Of a DNA stretch of 45,522 bases, positions 6,014 through 14,900 are shown piece after piece. The notes under the pieces are model-generated. The model saw only the letters and a list, made by a program, of their open reading frames with translations. It did no database searches and was not told the DNA's origin. The position numbers and the translations under genes are program-made. Origin of the DNA: an uncultured Eubacteriales bacterium (lineage in GTDB: Bacteria; Bacillota; Clostridia; Oscillospirales; Oscillospiraceae); assembly GCA_902475435.1 (NCBI GenBank), contig CABRZL010000009.1:1-45522 (forward strand), given 5' to 3'. Positions within the stretch are counted from its first letter, which is position 1, and each line of letters begins with the position of its first letter.

Positions 6014-8182
6014 TTAATCTGTTGGTTCTTCGGGTGTGGAGGGGAGTACCGGAAATGTGACCATAGCTTTGAATAGATCTCCGTCTATGCTAATGGCAAA
6101 GTGTCCGCCCATGGATTCCGTCAGACTTCGAGCGATGGAAAGACCCAGCCCACTGCCTTCTGTGTGCCGGGAAGCATCTCCTCGGACAAAGCGTTCCATC
6201 AGATCCTCCGCAGATACATCCAGAGGATCCTGGGAGACGTTTCGGAATGTGGCGGTGACAGTATCCCCGACATCTACCGTAAGATAAAGTCTTGTTCCGG
6301 GCATAGCGTATTTCACGGCATTTCCAAGCAGATTGTCAAAAACTCGCCATAGCCGCCGTCCGTCAGCGTTTACCATGACCGGTATCTCCGGGATCTTCAA
6401 TACTGGGGTAAGGTTTGCCGAAGTTAGCCGCTGAGAATACTCACCCAGTGCCTGCCCCAAAAGCATATTAAAATCAAGGGGCTCTAGTTGGAGATTCAGA
6501 TTGCCGGTGGAAGCCTTGCTGGCTTCTACCAAATCCTCAATCAGTTTCTTCAGACGCATGGACTGCCGATCCAATACTGTGAGATATTCTTTGGCGGCTT
6601 CGGAGCCAGCCGGTTCCTGCTTTAATAGATCCACATAACTGACAATTGAGGTCAGTGGTGTTTTGAGGTCATGGGATACATTGGTGATGAGTTCTGTCTT
6701 AAAACGTTCGGATTTTATGCGGCTGTCTACAGCGGCAGTCATTCCGTCTTGAATATGATTGAGGGTATTCGCGGTGTCTTTAAAGTCAAGGACTAAATAC
6801 TTTTGGCTGACTTTGATGTTATAATCGCCGGCTGCAATGTGCTCGGCTCCCGTTTTGAGACGCCGGAAGCACAGGGTTACATAGCCTACCAGGGCGCCTA
6901 ATACAAGCTTTTCCACAATCCACAGAAATACGAAGCTGCCGGGAATCCAATTTAGAAGGCAAATCAGGGCGATCAGCTCTATCAGGCAAAGTGCGGCATA
7001 GCATGCCAATACTTTCCAGAGAAGTGGAAGATAATTCAGGGCCTTTCGTGTGCATCGGCCCAGCAGATGAAACAGCCGACCAATATTTTTGATGCACCAA
7101 TAGATCAAAGATTTGTTGATGAGAGTATGCGTTTTTACATGGACACAGATCGTTACAACGGCATAGACGATGGCGGCAACGATGCCCAATATCATGAAAG
7201 CATTAAACACCAGCATGGCTGCAATGTAAGTGGACTCATAAAATCCGACGGTAGAGGTCAGGCATACAGCGATGAAAAAGGCGCACAGGCACAGCGCGAT
7301 ATCCGGTGGAATCCGATACAAAGGACTGATCACAGGTTCCTCTTTGCCGTTCACCCGTCCTACGGAGCAGCCAAGTTTGGCCAGCAATACGATGCCTAAG
7401 ATCAGTGTTGCAGCAAAGATTGCGATGAGCCAATAGCGCAGACTGGTAATCATAGAAGTCAGATAGTATAGATTACCGTACATATCGGAATAGGGAAGGC
7501 CCTTGAGCAGGTAACAGGTGATGGTATAATCATGGGATACCCAAGAGACAGAAGTTGAATCCCAGTCTTCATCCGCATAAAAACTGGTGTCGTAGTCGTA
7601 GGAATAGTGCGTTCCGTTGTAGGAAAACCCCGCGTCATAAATTTCCGAATCCACTTCTTCTGTGTCGCCAAATGCATCCCCAATTTGAGAATCCAGAGGT
7701 TCAAAGCAGTTGGCACGGTTGTTGTATAAAAAATATTGTCCATCGCACTGGAAAACCGGATTAGTTACCGTGTATAGATCTTCTGTGGTTTCTGTTACAG
7801 TGTCCTCAAAAGAATGTGTAAAGTCTAACGAGTAAAGGACATCTTGGCCGTCATAAGTGGTGAGAACAGTTTTGCCGGTTTCTGCGTCGGTAATGGTATA
7901 CAGAAAATTAGACTGTTCCCCGGTATAAATGCCACCGTCATAGTAGCTCTGCCAGGGATGGGTGGGATCGTATGGGTCAAAATAGTTATACATAATAGAA
8001 CTTGCATCGGCTGACATCATGTTCTGCGAAAGCTCTTTATAGAGGTTTCCTCCTGCGTCATAAACGCCTGAGGATAGCATGAGCAGGACAAATAATCCAC
8101 TGATTATGGCGATACTGAGGCTAACGATACAAATAATGCTGCTGACAATTTTTACACTGGTTCTGCGAAAGAAGGTATTCAT
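6014..8182 (-). CDS. Multi-pass membrane sensor histidine kinase
   Basis: A 722-residue kinase. TM1 (about 11-37) is followed by a roughly 210-residue extracellular domain rich in Tyr and Asp (40-250). About five more hydrophobic segments lie between 251 and 440, then a HAMP-like linker (about 440-490). The HisKA domain carries VSHDLKTPLTS with phospho-acceptor His504. The HATPase domain has an N-box (DNLLGNAVKYA) and G-box (GSGLGLSIA). Starting at 8182 leaves 13 bp to the regulator stop, with an ACGGAG site; the longer frame to 8269 would run into the regulator. It pairs with the upstream OmpR-type regulator in one operon. The ligand is unknown, and the polytopic sensor is larger than in ordinary two-TM kinases. 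Confidence 0.88.
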   Translation of the reverse strand: MNTFFRRTSVKIVSSIICIVSLSIAIISGLFVLLMLSSGVYDAGGNLYKELSQNMMSADASSIMYNYFDPYDPTHPWQSYYDGGIYTGEQSNFLYTITDAETGKTVLTTYDGQDVLYSLDFTHSFEDTVTETTEDLYTVTNPVFQCDGQYFLYNNRANCFEPLDSQIGDAFGDTEEVDSEIYDAGFSYNGTHYSYDYDTSFYADEDWDSTSVSWVSHDYTITCYLLKGLPYSDMYGNLYYLTSMITSLRYWLIAIFAATLILGIVLLAKLGCSVGRVNGKEEPVISPLYRIPPDIALCLCAFFIAVCLTSTVGFYESTYIAAMLVFNAFMILGIVAAIVYAVVTICVHVKTHTLINKSLIYWCIKNIGRLFHLLGRCTRKALNYLPLLWKVLACYAALCLIELIALICLLNWIPGSFVFLWIVEKLVLGALVGYVTLCFRRLKTGAEHIAAGDYNIKVSQKYLVLDFKDTANTLNHIQDGMTAAVDSRIKSERFKTELITNVSHDLKTPLTSIVSYVDLLKQEPAGSEAAKEYLTVLDRQSMRLKKLIEDLVEASKASTGNLNLQLEPLDFNMLLGQALGEYSQRLTSANLTPVLKIPEIPVMVNADGRRLWRVFDNLLGNAVKYAMPGTRLYLTVDVGDTVTATFRNVSQDPLDVSAEDLMERFVRGDASRHTEGSGLGLSIARSLTESMGGHFAISIDGDLFKAMVTFPVLPSTPEEPTD

Positions 8183-8195
8183 GCAACCACTCCGT

Positions 8196-8885
8196 TCAGG
8201 TTGAGACAAATTTATACCCCTGTCCCCAGACGACCGTAAGATAGCGGGGATTTGCGGGGTCAATCTCAATTTTCTCTCTCAGGTGACGGATATGCACAGC
8301 TACAGTACCCTCTGCTCCGACTGGGGCAGCTTTCCAAACTTGCTGGTAAATTTCAGAAATAGAAAATACCTGGCCCGGATGGGTGAGAAAAAGTTTTAAG
8401 ATTTCGTATTCTGTAGGGGTGAGACTCACTGGATCACCATCTACAGTGACCGTTTTCGATTTATCATCCATGGCAATTGGGCCGCAGATGAAGTCGGTCG
8501 GTTCAGTGACGGCACTGCCGAGTTGAAGATATCGGCGGAGTTGAGATTTTACGCGCGCCAGAACTTCAACGGGATTAAAAGGCTTTGTGATATAATCGTC
8601 TGCGCCAACGTCCAGACCAAGAACTTTATCGGTGTCCTCGCTTTTGGCCGTAAGCAGGATTACCGGTATGTTACTGGTTTGGCGAAGCCGAGAAAGTACC
8701 GTGATGCCGTCCATGACTGGCATCATAATATCCAGCAAGACCAGCTGAATCCCACCGGCGGCAACTGCATCCAGGGCTTCTTGACCATTCGCACAGAGCA
8801 CTGTATCATAACCCGATGCTTTCAGGTAGATATTCAGCGCGGAACGAATATCGGCCTCGTCGTCACAAATGAGCACTTTGTACAT
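8196..8885 (-). CDS. OmpR/PhoB-family response regulator
   Basis: A 229-residue regulator, first gene of the operon with the kinase. The receiver domain (1-115) has acidic residues in ICDDEAD, phospho-acceptor Asp in LLDIMMPVMDG, Thr in LLTAKSED and Lys in YITKPFNP. The winged-helix domain (about 125-228) has TPTEYEILKLF and the recognition helix VAVHIRHLREKI. It starts at MYKVLICDDE behind AGGAAGGTG; an upstream in-frame ATG at 8933 would precede the promoter. Targets are unknown. The SLH hydrolase next door is a plausible but unproven target. Confidence 0.9.
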   Translation of the reverse strand: MYKVLICDDEADIRSALNIYLKASGYDTVLCANGQEALDAVAAGGIQLVLLDIMMPVMDGITVLSRLRQTSNIPVILLTAKSEDTDKVLGLDVGADDYITKPFNPVEVLARVKSQLRRYLQLGSAVTEPTDFICGPIAMDDKSKTVTVDGDPVSLTPTEYEILKLFLTHPGQVFSISEIYQQVWKAAPVGAEGTVAVHIRHLREKIEIDPANPRYLTVVWGQGYKFVST

Positions 8886-8905
8886 ATCTTTCACCTTCCT
8901 GTAAT

Positions 8906-8933
8906 AGTGTAGCAGACTCCCATTTAAAAACAA
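8906..8933 (-). promoter_or_regulatory. Promoter of the two-component operon
   Basis: Minus strand TTGTTT (8928-8933), 16-bp spacer, TACACT (8906-8911), about 20 bp before the regulator start codon. Confidence 0.45.
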
Positions 8934-8975
8934 AGCAGGGGAGCGATTAAAAAAGTTTTAAGAAGTGCTAAAGAA

Positions 8976-8999
8976 AAAGCGCCGTTGATTCGGCGCTTT
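8976..8999 (-). terminator. Terminator of murC
   Basis: AAAGCGCC and GGCGCTTT form an 8-bp stem about 12 bp past the murC stop. It is followed on the minus strand by TTTTTCTTT. Confidence 0.8.
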
Positions 9000-9011
9000 A
9001 AAAATGAAAAA

Positions 9012-10397
9012 TCAATGTCCCAATTTTGCCAGTGCCTCTCCAACCTTATAGATATCACCGGCGCCGATTGTAAGGATCAGATCACCAGGAGCGGCAATTT
9101 CCTGAAGGCGCTGCGTGATTTCCTGAAATGTGGGGTAGAATTCCGCGTTGGGAATCTGGGCTGCCAAATCTTTGGAAGAAATACCTACCGTATTTTGCTC
9201 TCTGGCAGCATAAATCTCTGCCAGAATGGTGAGATCTGGCCGGGAGAGCTGCTCCACAAACTCTGAGAACAAGGCCTTTGTGCGGGAGTAAGTGTGCGGC
9301 TGAAACACAACAATCGTGCGGCTGTAACCGCGTTGTGGTACGGCGTCCAGCGTTGCCTTGAGCTCTCCGGGATGATGGGCATAGTCGTCGTAAATATCAG
9401 CGCCTCGGAACGTCCCTTTGAATTCCATACGGCGTGCGGCACCGGTAAAGGAGGTCAGACCTCGGGTGATTGCATCGGGTTCCACGCCCAGAGCCCATGC
9501 GGCGGCAATCGCTGCCAAAGCATCCATACAGTTGTGTTTACCCAGCACGCGGAGATCGACGTGGGTGTAAAAATTGCCGTCACAGTATACGTCAAAGCTG
9601 GAGTAACCTCTGTCAAAATGCATGGGATATACGTCCATATCCTCGGTCATGCCAAAGGTAATAACACGGCGTTTGATGTCTTTGATGGTATCCATCGTAT
9701 TTTTGTCCATGCCGTTGGCAATGACAATTCCTCGATCGGCGGGCGTAAGCTCTGCAAAGGTGCGGAAGGAGTGCTTGATATCCTCCAAATCCTTGAAAAA
9801 GTCCAGATGGTCCGCCTCGATATCTAAAATGACTGCAATCGTAGGGGTGAAGTTTAAAAAGGAGTTGCAGTATTCGCAGGATTCCATGATGATTGTATCG
9901 CCCTGTCCCACCCGATGACCTGCATCGAGCAAATTCAGATATCCGCCGATCATGACAGTGGGATCAAGACCGGCTTCCATAGCAATATGGGTCATCATGG
10001 ATGTGGCAGTGGTTTTTCCGTGAGTACCGGAGAAACAGACGGCATTCCGATAAGAAGCCATAATGTGGCCCCAAGACTGTGCCCGTTCAAATACTGGAAT
10101 GCCAGCGGCCAATGCAGCGGAAATTTCCGGGTTGTCATCATGAGCGGCTGCAGTACGAATGATACAGTCTGCTCCCTTGATATTTTCAGCGTTATGGCCG
10201 ATTGTAACAGGAATCCCTTTGGCAATCAGGTTGTCTGTGGCTTTGCTGCGATTCATGTCGGACCCAGTCACTGTGATACCCATGCCTTGAAGCACCATAC
10301 CCAGGGCACACATGGAAACGCCGCCAATCCCTACAAGGTGTGCTCTCTTACCTGGGACTAGATATTTTGATATATGCGAAGTCTGTTCATGACACAA
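9012..10397 (-). CDS. murC: UDP-N-acetylmuramate--L-alanine ligase
   Basis: Adds L-alanine to UDP-MurNAc, the first amino acid of the peptidoglycan stem, in the cytosol using ATP. The N-terminal UDP-binding domain shows HLVGIGGVSM. The central domain has the Mur P-loop GTHGKTT (about 122-128), ESCEY, and the DIEADHLDFFKD metal/substrate stretch; the C-terminal domain carries DDYAHHPGE. The start is a TTG at 10395-10397 with AGGAGG 7 bases upstream, giving 461 residues, the normal family size. Upstream in-frame ATGs (to 10541) would run through the ribosome site and promoter and are rejected. It is a single gene with its own promoter and terminator. Confidence 0.93.
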   Translation of the reverse strand: MCHEQTSHISKYLVPGKRAHLVGIGGVSMCALGMVLQGMGITVTGSDMNRSKATDNLIAKGIPVTIGHNAENIKGADCIIRTAAAHDDNPEISAALAAGIPVFERAQSWGHIMASYRNAVCFSGTHGKTTATSMMTHIAMEAGLDPTVMIGGYLNLLDAGHRVGQGDTIIMESCEYCNSFLNFTPTIAVILDIEADHLDFFKDLEDIKHSFRTFAELTPADRGIVIANGMDKNTMDTIKDIKRRVITFGMTEDMDVYPMHFDRGYSSFDVYCDGNFYTHVDLRVLGKHNCMDALAAIAAAWALGVEPDAITRGLTSFTGAARRMEFKGTFRGADIYDDYAHHPGELKATLDAVPQRGYSRTIVVFQPHTYSRTKALFSEFVEQLSRPDLTILAEIYAAREQNTVGISSKDLAAQIPNAEFYPTFQEITQRLQEIAAPGDLILTIGAGDIYKVGEALAKLGH

Positions 10398-10467
10398 TGA
10401 AATTCCTCCTAATTGACGCCCATAGGCATACAAAATTGCCTCTGCTTCTGAGGCATAGTTTACCCTG

Positions 10468-10496
10468 ATTATAATACCTTTCATCCAATTCCACAA
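10468..10496 (-). promoter_or_regulatory. Promoter of murC
   Basis: Minus strand TTGTGG (10491-10496), 17-bp spacer, perfect TATAAT (10468-10473). Together with the gntR terminator it explains most of the 10398-10613 gap. Confidence 0.6.
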
Positions 10497-10579
10497 GAGG
10501 AAAATGCAAAAGGTTGGACTGAAGAGACTGTACTTTTTCAAGGTTCTTATATTTAGTCAATATATGCATTAACGAAAAA

Positions 10580-10603
10580 GCAGTTCCGGAAGACCGGAAC
10601 TGC
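10580..10603 (-). terminator. Terminator of gntR
   Basis: A perfect 10-bp stem GCAGTTCCGG/CCGGAACTGC with a 4-base loop, followed on the minus strand by TTTTTCG. It is 10 bp after the gntR stop. Confidence 0.85.
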
Positions 10604-10613
10604 CGAGGTATAG

Positions 10614-11414
10614 TCAGGAATGAGGCTTATCCACACTACGGGAGAAGGTGACGCCGTCCTTATGGAGCACAATGTCCAGGGAAGCGCGATCCCCGCGCAT
10701 ATAGGCCTGGGTAAATTCATAGCATTCTCCGCTTTCTGTGCGGGTTTGGCGTTGGACAAAAAAGCCTGCGCTGCCGGCGCGGCAGTGGAGAAGATCTGCG
10801 TCGGCCTTGCTGAACTTTACTGCTTCATAGGAATCAACGGCCGTATAAGGGATTACGCCTACATCGTAAAGCAGAGAGTAGAAGGAGTGCGTTTGCAAAA
10901 GCTCTCGTGTAAGACCGGGATAAATGTACTGTGGATAAAAGGAGGTCTCCAGCATTAAGGGTTCCCCGTTCACTTTACGAATACGGGTGAACTTATAAAC
11001 TTTTATATCGCTGGAACGGAGTTCCAGCATTTTTACAATATCAGGTGTGGGATCAATGACAGAAAACTCAATCAAATCGGAGGAAGGGGTCAGACCCATG
11101 GCGGTCATTTCCGCAGTAAAGGAGTAGACTCGCTCAGTTTTCCGATGCACCTTGGGTTCGGCAACGAAAGTACCTTTTCCCTGACGGCGTACTACAAGTC
11201 CTTCGGATTCTAGCGCGCCAATAGCCTGACGAACTGTGGATCGAGAGATAGAAAGGGCCCGACACAGCTCCGCCTCAGAAGGAAGCAGATCCCCTGGGCT
11301 TAGAATCCCGGCAGAAATATGGCGCTTAATAATGGCCACCAACTGATTATAAAGAGGTACATCGCTGTCGAGGGACAACTTTGCATTTAAAATTGGGCTG
11401 TTACTCGTGCTCAT
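10614..11414 (-). CDS. GntR-family transcriptional regulator with UTRA domain
   Basis: A 266-residue one-component regulator of the HutC subfamily. The winged helix (about 15-85) has the family hallmarks VPLYNQLVAIIKRHI, GDLLPSEAELC and SRSTVRQAIGALESEG. The UTRA effector-binding fold (about 100-245) follows, containing TRIRKVNGEPLMLETSFYP. UTRA domains usually bind sugars, sugar phosphates or amino-acid derivatives. It has its own promoter (11474-11501) and terminator. A palindrome at 11682-11700 in the neighbouring transcription unit, similar to one at 15748-15766, is a candidate operator. The regulated pathway cannot be told from the sequence. Confidence 0.88.
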   Translation of the reverse strand: MSTSNSPILNAKLSLDSDVPLYNQLVAIIKRHISAGILSPGDLLPSEAELCRALSISRSTVRQAIGALESEGLVVRRQGKGTFVAEPKVHRKTERVYSFTAEMTAMGLTPSSDLIEFSVIDPTPDIVKMLELRSSDIKVYKFTRIRKVNGEPLMLETSFYPQYIYPGLTRELLQTHSFYSLLYDVGVIPYTAVDSYEAVKFSKADADLLHCRAGSAGFFVQRQTRTESGECYEFTQAYMRGDRASLDIVLHKDGVTFSRSVDKPHS

Positions 11415-11473
11415 AATCTATCACCTGAATCTTTTGTAAAAAATCTAAAACATAAAAACGTGTATTTTTCATA

Positions 11474-11501
11474 AGTATAGCAAAAATTCTGTAAAATGCA
11501 A
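11474..11501 (-). promoter_or_regulatory. Promoter of gntR
   Basis: Minus strand TTGCAT (11496-11501), 16-bp spacer, TATACT (11474-11479). It lies downstream of the terminator at 11518-11553, so gntR does not depend on the upstream RNA promoter. Confidence 0.6.
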
Positions 11502-11517
11502 GGGGAAGCGGGAAAAA

Positions 11518-11553
11518 GACGAATTATTTTGCGTCCAGGCAAAACAATTCGTC
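11518..11553 (-). terminator. Intrinsic terminator of the candidate small RNA
   Basis: On the minus strand a 15-bp stem GACGAATTGTTTTGC / GCAAAATAATTCGTC (one mismatch) with a 6-base loop is followed at once by five T (11513-11517). It ends transcription about 100 bp before gntR. Confidence 0.85.
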
Positions 11554-11681
11554 GTCGCGCAGCATTGCCGAAACCGGCTGCCTGGCTACGACTCAGGGAG
11601 GTGACCTGAACAGACAGCCGGATTGGTAATGCCTCAACCGATGGTGCCCCGGGTGACACAACCGATGGTACCATTTGTTAT

Positions 11682-11700
11682 CAAACGTATCATACGTTTG
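11682..11700. promoter_or_regulatory. 19-bp perfect palindrome (candidate operator)
   Basis: CAAACGTAT-C-ATACGTTTG has 9-bp perfect arms. It lies immediately downstream of the -10 of the small RNA promoter, the classic place for repressor binding. Its GTAT..ATAC core is compatible with GntR-family sites. In RNA it would instead be a 5' protective hairpin. Confidence 0.55.
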
Positions 11701-11708
11701 TCGGTGCT

Positions 11709-11737
11709 ATTCTAGTACAAAAGGGCCGGGCTGTCAA
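11709..11737 (-). promoter_or_regulatory. Strong promoter of the candidate small RNA
   Basis: Minus strand TTGACA (11732-11737, perfect), 17-bp spacer, TAGAAT (11709-11714). Confidence 0.75.
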
Positions 11738-11875
11738 GGGGGAAAAGCGAATTTTTTGCAAGAATTTAATGTTTGACTGCAACATACAGAGAAAAAGATA
11801 GAATTTGTATAGAATGTTGAAATAATGATAAAACCAGTTTAGAAGTGACACCTGATTTTGGCATTTGCAAAAGAT

Positions 11876-11899
11876 AAGGAGGGCGAATCCGCCCTCCTT
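11876..11899 (-). terminator. Terminator of the PFOR gene
   Basis: AAGGAGGGCG and CGCCCTCCTT form a perfect 10-bp stem with a 4-base loop directly after the PFOR stop. It is followed on the minus strand by ATCTTTTG. Confidence 0.8.
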
Positions 11900-11905
11900 G
11901 GGAAT

Positions 11906-14900
11906 CTATTGATTTTCAGCTTTCTTTACAAGCTCTGTGTATTTCTCTGCGGCAAATTCTTCTGCTTCGGCAAAAAGTTCCTTTGCACGATCAGGGAAAC
12001 TCTTCGCGAGGGAAGAATAGCGGCTTTCAGACATAATATAGTCGTTATATTTGTCCGTAGGCTCTTTGGAATCCAGTGTAAAGGGGTGCTCTTTTGCGGG
12101 ATTATATCGGAACAGATGCCAGTAACCAGCCTTCACAGCGCGCTCCATGGTGTTCATTGACTTGCCCATGCCGGCTTTCGCGTGGTGGTTGATACAGGGC
12201 GCGTAAGCAATGATTAGAGAAGGACCGTCATAGGCTTCAGCTTCCATAATGGCGTTTAGCGTCTGCTGGTAATCTGCGCCCATGGCAATTTGTGCCACAT
12301 AGATGTAGCCGTAGGTCATAGCAATTTGCGCCAAATCCTTTTTCTTGACGGACTTGCCCGCAGCAGCAAATTCTGCTACAGCACCAATCGGCGTTGCCTT
12401 AGACGCTTGTCCGCCGGTGTTGGAATAGACCTCGGTATCCATTACAAATACATTGACGTTGCGATTTTGTGCCAGCACATGATCCAAACCGCCATAGCCG
12501 ATGTCATAAGCCCAGCCGTCACCGCCAAAGATCCACTGAGAGGGCTTGACGAACATATCGTTCATGGCATAAAGCTTTTTCAAGGCAGCGGTACCAGGAT
12601 GGTTTTCACCCCAGGAAGCAATGCACGCTTCAAGTTTGGCTTTCAGCGCCGCAGAAGGTGCCTTGGAACCCTCACCCAAGTCTTTGGCAGCAAGCCAGTC
12701 TTCCGCTGCATGTTTCAAATCCGTGGGAGTTTCGGGGAACTCAATGATGTCTTTGACCAAGCTGGCAACTGCAGCTCGACGCTGTTCGGTCGCGAGAAGC
12801 ATACCATACCCGAATTCGGCGTTATCCTCAAATAGAGAGTTTGCCCAAGCGGGACCCTTACCAGCCTTGTTGACCGTGTAGGGAGTAGAGGGAGCGCTGG
12901 CGCCCCAAATGGAGGAACAACCGGTGGCGTTGGCAATCAGCATACGATCCCCAAACAGCTGTGTAATCAATTTTACATAAGGAGTCTCACCGCAGCCGGC
13001 ACATGCGCCAGAGAATTCAAACAGAGGCGTTTTAAACTGGGAACCCTTCACCGTATTAGACTTAAAGGGCAGTGGCTTTTCTGAAACCTGATCCATTGCG
13101 TAGGAGAATACCTTTTCTTGTTCCATAGACTCGGCCAAAGGTTTCATGACAAGGGCCTTGTTCTTTGCCGGGCAGACGTTGGCGCAGGATCCACAGCCGG
13201 TACAATCCATCGGAGAGATGACAATGGAGAAATGCAGGCCATCGGTACCCTTGCCCAGCATTTTTACAGTTTTTGTTCCTTCCGGTGCGTTCTGCAACTC
13301 CTCGTCGTTCAACACAGCGGGACGAATGACCGCATGAGGACACACATAGGAGCAGCGGTTGCACTGAATGCAGTTTTCAGGAAGCCATACAGGGACGTCT
13401 ACAGCGATACCACGTTTTTCATAAGCTGCAGAACCGGAGGGCAATGTGCCGTCAGCCATGCTCATCAGTTTCGATACGGGGATCTCGTCGCCGCGCATTG
13501 CGTTGGCGGGAACCAGAACATCCTTAATAAAGGTATTGAGTTCCGGACGGGAGGACTCTTCCGGCATTGGTTCCACACCGCCGATGGTAGTGGTAGCCCA
13601 ATCTGCGGGGATCTCCAGTTTCACAAGACCCGTAAGACCTGCGTCAACGGCATCCTTGTTCTTTTGTACAGTTTCCTCGCCGAATTTTCCGTAGGACGTC
13701 TCACAGGCGATTTTCATATACTTGACAGCGTCGTCAATGGGAATGATGTTGGCCAGTTTGAAGAAAGCGGACATCAAAACCATATTGTATTTGGTGCCAA
13801 GTCCCAAATCCTTGCCAATCTTTACAGCGTCGATGGTATAAACCTGAATGTTGTTCTTGGCAATGTACTGCTTTGCTTCTACAGGGAGAATATTCCCCAA
13901 CTCTTCGACGGAGTATCCGCAGTTAATGAGGAAGGTGCCGCCGGGTTTACAGTCCTGAACCATCGGGTATTTCTCCAGGTACGAAGCGTTATGGCATGCC
14001 ACAAAATCGCTCATGGTAACATAATAGCTGGAGCGAATTGGTTCAGGGCCAAACCGGAGGTGAGAGATCGTGATGCCGCCGGATTTCTTGGAATCGTATT
14101 GGAAGTACGCTTGTACGTTGAGATCGGTATTGTCGCCAATAATCTTAATTGAGTTTTTATTGGCGCCTACAGTGCCGTCGGAACCAAGACCCCAGAACTT
14201 ACATGCAGTATTGCCTTTGGCCTGACAGTCGGTATTGTCGGTAATGGGCAGGGAAAGACCTGTGACATCGTCATGAATACCCAGCGTGAAAGGCGCTTGC
14301 GGATTTTCGGCCATGAGATTTAAATAGGCAGAAATCAAGCAGCCGGTACCTACGTCTTTGGAACCGAGACCATAGCGTCCGCCGATGACAGGGACGTTGC
14401 CGAACTTGGTGCCGCTGAGCGCTGTGACAACATCCAGATATAAAGGTTCGCCCAGTGCTCCGGGTTCTTTGCAGCGATCCAGAACGGCAATGCGCTTGAC
14501 AGTGTCAGGGAGTACGTCGATGAGATAATTAGCGGCGAAGGGGCGATAAAGATGAACGTTTACCATGCCTACCTTTTTACCGGTGGAATTGAGATAATCG
14601 CAAACCTCCATCAAGGCGTCGCAAGAGGAACCCATGGAAATAATGACGTATTCTGCGTCAGGCGCGCCGTAATAGTTGAAGGGTTTATAGTTTGTGCCCA
14701 GCTTCTCGTTAATTTTGTCCATGTACTTGACGACTACAGCAGGCAGTGCGTCATAATGGGTGTTGCATGCCTCGCGAACCTGGAAGAATATATCAGGATT
14801 CTGTGCAGAGCCCTTAATAACGGGGTGATTGGGGTTTAAAGCCCGGGCACGGAAGCGGGCTACTGCATCTTTATCTAACAGTTCATCCAAATCTTTGTAA

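Larger units (their letters stand above)
11513..11702 (-). ncRNA. Candidate independent small RNA (about 190 nt)
   Basis: A consensus promoter (TTGACA-17-TAGAAT) fires into about 190 bp that holds no convincing reading frame and ends in a strong intrinsic terminator. The following gene has its own promoter. The predicted RNA begins with a hairpin (11682-11700) and contains the 11-mer CAACCGATGGT twice on the plus strand (11635-11645, 11659-11669). It then forms a long stem CCGGCTGTCTG/CAGGCAGCCGG capped by a 6-bp hairpin whose 7-base loop is UCACCUC (plus-strand 11598-11604). This loop is complementary to Shine-Dalgarno sequence, as in C-rich-loop sRNAs of Firmicutes. I do not recognise a known family. 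A cis-acting leader or attenuator is the alternative reading. Confidence 0.6.

Noticed and set aside
11411..11674. Reading frame of 87 codons on the minus strand upstream of gntR
   Set aside because: It covers the terminator hairpin and sRNA stems, lacks a ribosome site and has no family resemblance; treated as chance.
11518..11702. 6S RNA, SRP RNA or T-box identity for the 190-nt RNA
   Set aside because: The size suits 6S RNA, but no 5'/3' closing stem is visible. The SRP GGAAG tetraloop motif and the T-box GGUGGUACCGCG motif are absent.
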